A stretch of DNA of 64,000 nucleotides from UBA11358 sp049517655 (lineage in GTDB: Bacteria > Verrucomicrobiota > Verrucomicrobiia > Limisphaerales > UBA11358). A program made the translations under genes and the position numbers. This document shows, one piece after another, positions 54,083-60,772 of this stretch; within the stretch, counting starts at the first letter, position 1, and every line of letters begins with the position of its first letter. Under the pieces are notes generated by a model that saw only the letters and a program-made list of their open reading frames with translations, made no database searches and was not told where the DNA came from. The stretch covers positions 558,001 to 622,000 of the forward strand of contig JBEKRQ010000002.1 of the NCBI GenBank assembly GCA_049517655.1, in the 5' to 3' direction.

Positions 54083-56272
54083 CTATCGCCAACTCCGACG
54101 CGTCCGCGCACCGGGCTTCTGTCCACATCTTAGACCCGATTCGCGTCCCTTTGTGAAACGTCCCGATCCGCCTCTGCCCTCACTGACCAGCCGGAAATCC
54201 ACCTGCTTCTTGAAACTATCCACTTTGGCCACTTGCACCCGCACTTTATCGCCCAACCGAATCACCCTTCTGCCATGCCGGCCAATCAGCTGGTTGCGTT
54301 CCATATCGAACACATAAAAATCGTCCTCCAGGCTGGAAAGATGCACCAGCCCGCTCATCGCAAGGCCCGGCACATCGACAAAGAAACCAAAGTTGCGCAC
54401 GTCTATTACCAGCGCCGGATAGGGCGTCGGCTTCGGCGCCTGAAGCTGTGCCTTCAGGAAGGCATACAGCTTTACATCCTTGCTGTCCCGCTCCGCATCA
54501 GCGGAATTGCGTTCCGTGTCGGAAATATGATCGGCCGTTTCTTTGAGCGAATGGACCGGGCCGTGGCTCTTTTGAAACAACGCGCGATGCACCACCAAAT
54601 CGGCATACCGCCGGATGGGCGACGTGAAGTGCGTGTATTTGGCCTTGGCCAATCCGTAATGGCCGAGCGGTTCCACCGCGTAGCGGGCGCGCATGAGTGA
54701 CCGGAGAAAACCAATCTTGAGCGCCACGCCGATGGGTATCGTGTCGAGCTTCTGAAGCAGCTTCTGAACTTCCTGCCACTTGGTCAAATTGCCGCAAGGC
54801 ACGTGATGGCTGAGCACCTCCTCGCGATACTCCTGCAACCGTCGTTCGTCCGGTTCTTCATGCACCCGGTAAATCGCCTTCACATTCTGGCTCATCAACC
54901 GGTCCGCCACCGCCTCGTTGGCCAGCAACATGAATTCCTCGATCAACTGGTGCGAAACATCGTTCTCCACCCGCTCGATGCTCAATATGCGACCGTGCTC
55001 GTCCAGGCGGATTTTCATTTCGGGAAAATCCAAGTCGAGCGAACCGGCCTTGAAGCGGAGCCGCCGGATCCGCTGCGCCAGCGCATTCGCGTCATGTAAC
55101 ATCTGCTCAATCCGGTCGTCCGGCTTCCGCTGTAAAATCGCCAGCACTTCCTTGTAAGTGAACCGGCGCTTGGAACGAATCACCGCCGGATAAAACCTCA
55201 TCTTCAGCACCCGGCCCTCATCCGACACCAGAAACTCCACGCATTTGGTCAGGCGATCCACGTTCGGTTTCAACGAGCACAACTCGTTGCTCAATGCCTC
55301 CGGCAACATCGGAATCACGCGATCCACCAGATAGGTTGAATTACCCCGTCGGCGCGCTTCGTTGTCTAGGGTCGTGCCCGGTTTCACATAATGCGACACG
55401 TCCGCGATGTGGACCCACAGTTTCCATTGTCCCGGCGAAACCCGCTGCAAACAAATCGCATCGTCAAAATCCTTCGCGTCGTCCGGATCAATGGTGATGA
55501 CCTGGTGCCGCCGGCAATCCTCGCGCCCGGCGAGTTCGTGCGGCTGAATACTCGTCCTGATGGCGCGGGCCTCCTGCAAAACGTTCTTCGGAAAGTGCAG
55601 CGGTAGGCTGTACTGGCGCAACACCGACAACATGTCCACGCCCTCTTCGTCCGGTGAACCGAGCACTTCGACAATTTCACCTTCCGGATTGGTATGCCGT
55701 GATTCCCATTCGTGCAGCTCGACCACGACCTTGTCGCCGACGCGTGCAGGCCGGCCCACGTCACGCGGCGGCAGCACATAAACGTCATGCGGCATGCGCG
55801 GGTCATCGGGAATCACGTAAAGAAACTCGCGGCCCCGCTGCAACGTGCCGACGATTTGCGTCCGCTTCCGTTCCAGGATTCGAATCACCGCGCCCGTCTC
55901 CTGCTCGAGGCGCTCGGGACGCAACCCCTTCGCTTTGACGTCGCGTCTCACGAGCACGCGATCTTCGTGCAGGGCGGTGGACGTCGCGTCCTCCGGAATC
56001 ATAATCTCCTTCAATTCCGGATCGTCCGGCTGCAGAAAACCTTTCCCCTGGCGATTAATCCGAATCCGGCCCGGGACGAGGTCCGCCTCGCGCGACTGGA
56101 TGTAGCGGTTCCCCTTCGCGCGGGTAATCCGGCCGGATTGTTCCAGTCCGCGCAGGATCCGCTGCAATTCCTGCTGGCGATGGGGCGGCAGCCGGAGATG
56201 CCGGAGCAGTTCCGGCACATTGGCCGGCACATAATCCCGCCGACCCAGTAATCTTAAAATCTGTTCTTCCAT
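54083..56272 (-). CDS. rnr: Ribonuclease R
   Basis: 3'-5' exoribonuclease with helicase-like action on structured RNA. 729 residues from ATG 56272; upstream in-frame extension is not conserved. N-terminal winged-helix and cold-shock domains (MEEQILRLLGRRDYVPANVP, VPGRIRINRQGKGFLQPDDP), the RNB catalytic core with DPDDAKDFDDAI (about 262-273) and the S1 domain at the end with GFFVDVPGLAMSGLVHLSSL. The C-terminal 25 residues are Arg/Gly/Lys-rich. Lies between ubiA and mqnE and interrupts the two menaquinone blocks. Confidence 0.93.
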   Translation of the reverse strand: MEEQILRLLGRRDYVPANVPELLRHLRLPPHRQQELQRILRGLEQSGRITRAKGNRYIQSREADLVPGRIRINRQGKGFLQPDDPELKEIMIPEDATSTALHEDRVLVRRDVKAKGLRPERLEQETGAVIRILERKRTQIVGTLQRGREFLYVIPDDPRMPHDVYVLPPRDVGRPARVGDKVVVELHEWESRHTNPEGEIVEVLGSPDEEGVDMLSVLRQYSLPLHFPKNVLQEARAIRTSIQPHELAGREDCRRHQVITIDPDDAKDFDDAICLQRVSPGQWKLWVHIADVSHYVKPGTTLDNEARRRGNSTYLVDRVIPMLPEALSNELCSLKPNVDRLTKCVEFLVSDEGRVLKMRFYPAVIRSKRRFTYKEVLAILQRKPDDRIEQMLHDANALAQRIRRLRFKAGSLDLDFPEMKIRLDEHGRILSIERVENDVSHQLIEEFMLLANEAVADRLMSQNVKAIYRVHEEPDERRLQEYREEVLSHHVPCGNLTKWQEVQKLLQKLDTIPIGVALKIGFLRSLMRARYAVEPLGHYGLAKAKYTHFTSPIRRYADLVVHRALFQKSHGPVHSLKETADHISDTERNSADAERDSKDVKLYAFLKAQLQAPKPTPYPALVIDVRNFGFFVDVPGLAMSGLVHLSSLEDDFYVFDMERNQLIGRHGRRVIRLGDKVRVQVAKVDSFKKQVDFRLVSEGRGGSGRFTKGRESGLRCGQKPGARTRRSWR

Positions 56273-56407
56273 AAATTCATCCCGCATCCCGCGAAAGTTT
56301 TCCCCATGACTATGACTGAATCCAAACATATTGCGAGCGCGGAACACGAAAGATGCGAAACGAACGAAAGCATTTTGCCAAGCCCTTTTTTCTGTTAATC
56401 GTTTCCT

Positions 56408-57643
56408 GTGAATTTCTTCGTTCAACGCAGCGGGTTGCGCAACCTTTACGACAAGGTCGCAGCCGGTGAACGCATTTCCGACGCCGATGCGCTGCGGCTG
56501 TTTGAATCGAAGGACTTGAACGCCGTCGGTGCCATTGCCGATCTCGCGCGCCAGAAAAAAGTCGGCAACCGCGCCAGCTACATCATCAACCGCCATATCA
56601 ACTACTCGAACTACTGTATTCTATCGTGCCAGTTCTGCTCGTTTGCACGCAAGAAACGCGACGCCGACGGCTTTGAGTTGACCGTGGAGCAGATCGTGCA
56701 AAAGGCGCGCGAGGCGCTCGCGCTCGGCATCACCGAACTGCACATCGTCGGCGGACTGCATCCGTCACTGCCGTTCAGTTATTATACGGACATGCTCAAG
56801 GCACTCCGCGCGCTCAACGATGAAATGGTAGGGCGGGCAGTCCCTTGCCCGCCGAGCGGCGCGCTGGGGACAGTGCGCCCTACCCAGCAGCTGCAATTAA
56901 AATGTTTCACCGCGATTGAAATTTTGCACCTCGCCTGGCTCGCGAAAAAATCGGTCGAACAAACTTTGGTTGAACTGAAGGCCGCCGGGCTCGATTCGCT
57001 CACCGGCGGCGGCGCGGAAATCTTTCGACCAGAAGTTCGTTCAGCCATTGCCAAGGGCAAGGAATCGGCGAAGGAATATCTAGACGTGCATCGCACGTGG
57101 CATCGCATGGGCGGCCGCAGCACCTGCACGATGCTTTACGGTCATGTTGAATCACTGGCTGACCGCGTGGATCACCTGCGACAATTGCGCGCGTTGCAGG
57201 ACGAAACGCACGGCTTCGTCGGCTTTGTGCCGCTGCCGTATCAACCGGAGAACAACGACATTCCCGTGGAGAATCCGCCAACCGGTTTCGACGCGTTGCG
57301 CACGATTGCCGTCAGCCGCATTTACCTCGACAACTTCGACCACATCACCGCGTATTGGGTCGGCATGGGTTTGAAGCTGGCGCAAGTGGCATTGAGCTTT
57401 GGAGCGGATGATTTGCACGGCACGATCATCGAGGAGCACATCTTTCACATGGCTGGCGCGAAATCGCCGCAATTGCAGACCGAGGCACAAATGGTAAAAG
57501 CTATCCGCGAAGCTGGAAGAATACCGGTTCAACGCAACACGTTTTACGAACCGACAAAAATTTTGAAAAACCCGCCGGAATCCAAGGCATTAGAAAATTC
57601 CGCACGTTCAAGAATTTTGGAAGAAAATCTGGCAACAGCATGA
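56408..57643 (+). CDS. mqnE: Aminofutalosine synthase (radical SAM)
   Basis: Second step of futalosine-type menaquinone synthesis. 411 residues from GTG 56408. The [4Fe-4S] motif CxxxCxxC is Cys70, Cys74, Cys77 in NYCILSCQFCSF; HIVGGLHPSLPFSYYTDMLK and LDSLTGGGAEIFRPEVR are MqnE rather than MqnC. Between ALNDEM and LQLKCFTAIE, about 20 residues (VGRAVPCPPSGALGTVRP...) have no counterpart in the family and are encoded by a 58-bp double-hairpin element; the frame is intact. The stop overlaps the mqnA start (ATGA). Confidence 0.9.
   Translation: MNFFVQRSGLRNLYDKVAAGERISDADALRLFESKDLNAVGAIADLARQKKVGNRASYIINRHINYSNYCILSCQFCSFARKKRDADGFELTVEQIVQKAREALALGITELHIVGGLHPSLPFSYYTDMLKALRALNDEMVGRAVPCPPSGALGTVRPTQQLQLKCFTAIEILHLAWLAKKSVEQTLVELKAAGLDSLTGGGAEIFRPEVRSAIAKGKESAKEYLDVHRTWHRMGGRSTCTMLYGHVESLADRVDHLRQLRALQDETHGFVGFVPLPYQPENNDIPVENPPTGFDALRTIAVSRIYLDNFDHITAYWVGMGLKLAQVALSFGADDLHGTIIEEHIFHMAGAKSPQLQTEAQMVKAIREAGRIPVQRNTFYEPTKILKNPPESKALENSARSRILEENLATA
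56827..56884. repeat. Double-hairpin element inside mqnE
   Basis: 58 bp with perfect 9-bp terminal inverted repeats GGTAGGGCG (56827-56835) and CGCCCTACC (56876-56884). Inside are two hairpins: GCGGGCA / TGCCCGC (perfect 7 bp) and GCGCGCT / AGTGCGC (one mismatch). Inserted in the coding frame of mqnE without a stop. Confidence 0.85.
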
Positions 57644-58410
57644 TGCAGGACGCTACTAAATTCCGCATTGGTTCAGTGGAATATCTCAACGCTGTGCCGC
57701 TGACGCGCGGTATTGAAGGCCAAATTGTTTTTACTACGCCCGCCAAGCTCGCCGAAATGCTCCGCCGTGATGAACTTGATGCCGCGCTTGTCAGCATCAC
57801 CGAGGTTTTGCTCAATAACCATTATGACATCCTCGACGGCATCGCCATTGCGTCGCTCGGCGAAGTTTACAGCGTATTTCTCGCGCATCGCGTGCCTTTG
57901 GAAAAAATCACGGAGGTTTTTTGCGATACCGCGTCACTGACAAGCGTGAATCTGCTCAAAGTCCTGCTGGCCGAGCGCGGGCTGAAACCGGAATTCAAAC
58001 CGCTGCCCGATTACGCGACTGCGTCGCAATGCGACGCTGCCCTGCTCATTGGCAATCCGGCGATTGATTTTCAACGCGCGCCGCATGAGCACGAAATTTT
58101 CGACCTCGGTTTTGCATGGCTTGAACTGACGAATCTGCCGTTTGTGTTTGCCGTGTGGGCGTTGCGACGCGGCGTTGAAAACACGGCGCTGCGCCGGCTG
58201 CTGCGCGAGACGAAGGATTTCGGAATGGACACGCTCGACATGATCATTCGCACCCGTCCGGAATATGATTACGATTTCCGCAAGGATTATCTCGAATGGA
58301 ACGTGCATTTCCACCTCGGCTCGGATGAAAAGCGCGCCATTGCAAAATTTTGCGAGCTGCTCCGCAAGCACGGCCTCGGCCCGGTGTTTGAACCGAAATT
58401 TGTTTTTTAA
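57640..58410 (+). CDS. mqnA: Chorismate dehydratase
   Basis: First step of the futalosine pathway: chorismate to 3-enolpyruvylbenzoate. 256 residues. The MqnA pattern is complete: FRIGSVEYLNAVPLTRGIEG, LDAALVSITEVLLNNHYDIL and the substrate-binding AALLIGNPAIDFQ. Starts within the mqnE stop. A double-hairpin element lies 1 bp after its stop. Confidence 0.92.
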   Translation: MMQDATKFRIGSVEYLNAVPLTRGIEGQIVFTTPAKLAEMLRRDELDAALVSITEVLLNNHYDILDGIAIASLGEVYSVFLAHRVPLEKITEVFCDTASLTSVNLLKVLLAERGLKPEFKPLPDYATASQCDAALLIGNPAIDFQRAPHEHEIFDLGFAWLELTNLPFVFAVWALRRGVENTALRRLLRETKDFGMDTLDMIIRTRPEYDYDFRKDYLEWNVHFHLGSDEKRAIAKFCELLRKHGLGPVFEPKFVF

Positions 58411-58411
58411 T

Positions 58412-58468
58412 GGGAGGGTCGGCATGTTGCCGACCCAAATTCTGGGACGGCAGTACGCCGTCCCTCCC
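58412..58468. repeat. Double-hairpin element after mqnA
   Basis: 57 bp with terminal GGGAGGG (58412-58418) / CCCTCCC (58462-58468). Two perfect hairpins: GGGTCGGCA / TGCCGACCC (58416-58436, loop TGT) and GGGACGGC / GCCGTCCC (58444-58464, loop AGTAC). Lies between convergent genes. Confidence 0.85.
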
Positions 58469-58486
58469 GCTCTGCGCCTCTGCGGT

Positions 58487-59236
58487 TCAATTTTCCTTCT
58501 CCAGCCTCGCCAGCGTTTCTGGGTCACGCACGTCCACCCAGCGGCCCTTGATTTCCAGACCAGCCAACTTTTGTCCGGCGGCGACCATCGCGCTGATGGC
58601 ATCGGTCAGTTCATATTCACCACGCGGCGATTTTTTGAGGCGCGCTGTGAAGTCGAACAGTGACGGGCGGAAAATATAAATGCCGGCGTTATACCAGACC
58701 GGCTCGTCCGGTTTGAGCCAGCCGTCATGGCGCAATTGGTTGAGTTGCTCTGGCGACGGTTTTTCCACAAGCCGTTTAATGCAAAACTGTTTGTCGAAAA
58801 AATTCAGACCACCCTTTGTCACGTCTTTGCCGCGCGTGACGGTGATGACACCGGCGAAATCGCCTTCGCCAAACCGCTGGAGCATTTGCGGATACGTTTC
58901 GGGCGGAACCAAAATGTCGCCGTAAGTCAGCAGAAACGGCGAGTCACCGATAAACTCCTTAGCCACTTCCGGCGCTTTGCCCGTGCCGTCCTGCGCGGCC
59001 TGCCGACCGAAGGCAATGCGCGCATTCCATTTTTTGCCATCACCGAAATGGTTTTCGACAACTTCAGCATGCCAGCCGGTAACAATGAAGACGTCGCGGA
59101 TGCCCGCCGCGGCGATGCCCGTGACAATGTGTTCCAGAATCGGCTTGCCCTGGACGCGGAGCATCGGTTTGGGCAACTCGTTGGTGAGTTCCCCCATGCG
59201 TGTGCCCTTGCCGGCAGCCAGAATGACGGCTTTCAT
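58487..59236 (-). CDS. Sugar-1-phosphate nucleotidyltransferase
   Basis: 249 residues. The nucleotidyl-transfer loop KAVILAAGKGTRMGELTNEL and a Mg-binding Asp in FLLTYGDILVPP fit NDP-sugar pyrophosphorylases (RmlA/GlmU-N type); RLVEKPSPEQLNQL and VWYNAGIYIFRPSLFDF follow. The sugar (glucose, mannose or other) is undetermined. Start at ATG 59236, directly next to a repeat arm. Downstream of a prepilin and an ECF sigma gene on the same strand, but 77 bp separate them. Confidence 0.87.
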   Translation of the reverse strand: MKAVILAAGKGTRMGELTNELPKPMLRVQGKPILEHIVTGIAAAGIRDVFIVTGWHAEVVENHFGDGKKWNARIAFGRQAAQDGTGKAPEVAKEFIGDSPFLLTYGDILVPPETYPQMLQRFGEGDFAGVITVTRGKDVTKGGLNFFDKQFCIKRLVEKPSPEQLNQLRHDGWLKPDEPVWYNAGIYIFRPSLFDFTARLKKSPRGEYELTDAISAMVAAGQKLAGLEIKGRWVDVRDPETLARLEKEN

Positions 59237-59241
59237 TTTCG

Positions 59242-59270
59242 CCACAGATGAACACAGATAAACGCAGATG
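59242..59270 (-). repeat. ATCTGTG-type repeat before the nucleotidyltransferase gene
   Basis: On the minus strand this is a right arm reading CATCTGCGTTTATCTGTG then TTCATCTGTGG, ending 5 bp before the ATG at 59236. There is no clear left arm. Confidence 0.7.
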
Positions 59271-59313
59271 AAAAAGAAAATTTAACAGGGAAAATGAGCA
59301 TCTCGTGTCCGGA

Positions 59314-60012
59314 TTAATTTCCCGTCCATTTGTATTCGTATCCGTCTGGCGGTTCGTAAAGGGCGGGAAAACCGTCACTGCCTTCGACTCCGTTCCAGTA
59401 GATTTTGATGTAGTCTACGTGGCCGTCCACAAAACTCATCACGTTGTGGGCGTCCGGAAACTGGAACTGCTGCACGCGGTTGTGGGTGCTCAAACCGATG
59501 CCGCCGGAGTCTTCCCCAATCAGCTCGGTTTTGGCCGGGTTCTGGACCGAGGCGAACGGTTTTTGCGCCATGCCCAATTCATTGTTGTTGGTGCCGCGGG
59601 CCACACCGTTGAACCAGTAACTGGAAAATTGCGTCTGTGACTGGTGACAAAACCCACAGCCGTGCATGTCCCAACCCCCAAACCACGAGCCAATCGGACC
59701 GTCCAGATCGAAATCGTCAGCGGGACAGGCAAATATCATGTCGTTGGATGACGAACTATCCGAGTGTCCCAAGTAAGGCAGGATGTCTTTCTTGTAATCC
59801 AGATAAATGCTGTTGGTGTAGTAGGTGATGGCATCTCCATGTTCGTCCGCATACATATGAACAGCCAGATTGATTTGACGGGTGTTGCTGACGCAGGTAA
59901 TTCGTTTCGCGGACGCCTTGGCCTGACTCAATACCGGAAAAAGCAGGGCCGCAAGAATGGCGATGATGGCCATCACCACCAGCAGTTCAATGAGGGTGAA
60001 CGCCTGTTTCAT
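59314..60012 (-). CDS. Type II secretion/pilin-like protein with H-X9-DG type C-terminus
   Basis: 232 residues. The N-terminus KQAFTLIELLVVMAIIAILA is a type IV prepilin/pseudopilin signal (a prepilin peptidase would cut before FTLIE). The C-terminus (HNVMSFVDGHVDYIKIYWNG) matches the H-X9-DG domain typical of Planctomycetes, Verrucomicrobia and Lentisphaerae. Likely a surface or periplasmic fibre component; exact role unknown. It follows an ECF sigma factor by 10 bp, suggesting co-transcription. Confidence 0.9.
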   Translation of the reverse strand: MKQAFTLIELLVVMAIIAILAALLFPVLSQAKASAKRITCVSNTRQINLAVHMYADEHGDAITYYTNSIYLDYKKDILPYLGHSDSSSSNDMIFACPADDFDLDGPIGSWFGGWDMHGCGFCHQSQTQFSSYWFNGVARGTNNNELGMAQKPFASVQNPAKTELIGEDSGGIGLSTHNRVQQFQFPDAHNVMSFVDGHVDYIKIYWNGVEGSDGFPALYEPPDGYEYKWTGN

Positions 60013-60022
60013 ACAGGTTCTT

Positions 60023-60631
60023 TTACTTTGGCCCCTGCCAATCGCCGGTGCGCAAATAAGGTTTGAGCTTTTGCTTCAGCACTTCACGACCGCGATGGAT
60101 AAGCGATTTCGTGGCGGAAAGTGAGCAGCCCAAAACCCGGGCGATTTCCTCGTAGCTCAAATCCTCCTGCCTGCAGAGCAGGATGGCAGTGCGCTGGTTT
60201 TCCGGCAATTCAACCAGCGCTTCCTCGATTTTTTGCGCCAGCTCGCTGTGCAACAAGGTTTCAGTAGGCAGGAAATTCTTTTTGTCCTCGTACTGCCGCT
60301 GTGGCTGGCCTTCGTATTCACCGTGGGTTTCTTCGAGAGATTCGGCGCGATGGCGCGAGCGGCGGCGCAGTTCGTTCAGGCAAAGGTTGCGCGCGATGGT
60401 GAACAGCCATGTGGAAAATTTTGCCGTCCGTTTGTAGCGGTTCCGGGATTTGTAAACCTGGAGAAAAACATTTTGCGCGAGGTCCTCGGCTTCGGTCTCA
60501 TCGCGCAATGTGCGATAAACGAGGTTCATCACCGGCTGCTTGTATTTTTCCACCAACTCCGCGAACGCCGCGCGATTGCCCCGTTTGACACGGAGCATCA
60601 GGGCGGCATCAGGATCGAGCGGGATTGGCAT
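60023..60631 (-). CDS. ECF-type RNA polymerase sigma factor
   Basis: 202 residues from ATG 60631. Region 2 (FAELVEKYKQPVMNLVYRTL and ETEAEDLAQNVFLQVYKSRN) and region 4 (ALVELPENQRTAILLCRQED, LSYEEIARVLGCSLSATKSL) are typical of the sigma-70/ECF group. No anti-sigma gene is next to it; the following prepilin-like gene is its only close downstream neighbour. Target promoter unknown. Confidence 0.88.
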   Translation of the reverse strand: MPIPLDPDAALMLRVKRGNRAAFAELVEKYKQPVMNLVYRTLRDETEAEDLAQNVFLQVYKSRNRYKRTAKFSTWLFTIARNLCLNELRRRSRHRAESLEETHGEYEGQPQRQYEDKKNFLPTETLLHSELAQKIEEALVELPENQRTAILLCRQEDLSYEEIARVLGCSLSATKSLIHRGREVLKQKLKPYLRTGDWQGPK

Positions 60632-60704
60632 TGCGCACGTGGAGTGTAACAGACGCCGGCAGCACGAAAAGGTTTCACTGGCGAACCTGAAGGAAGCAAG
60701 AATT

Positions 60705-60772
60705 TCGCGCAAAGGGCGCGAAGCAGGCAAAGGCAAAATTAAATTTTAATTCCCTTCACGAACTTTGCGCGA
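60705..60772. repeat. Inverted repeat before glnD
   Basis: TCGCGCAAAG (60705-60714) and CTTTGCGCGA (60763-60772) are perfect 10-bp complements with further partial pairing outwards. The right arm covers the candidate TTG start of glnD (60765), so the true start may be the GTG at 60786. Confidence 0.75.
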
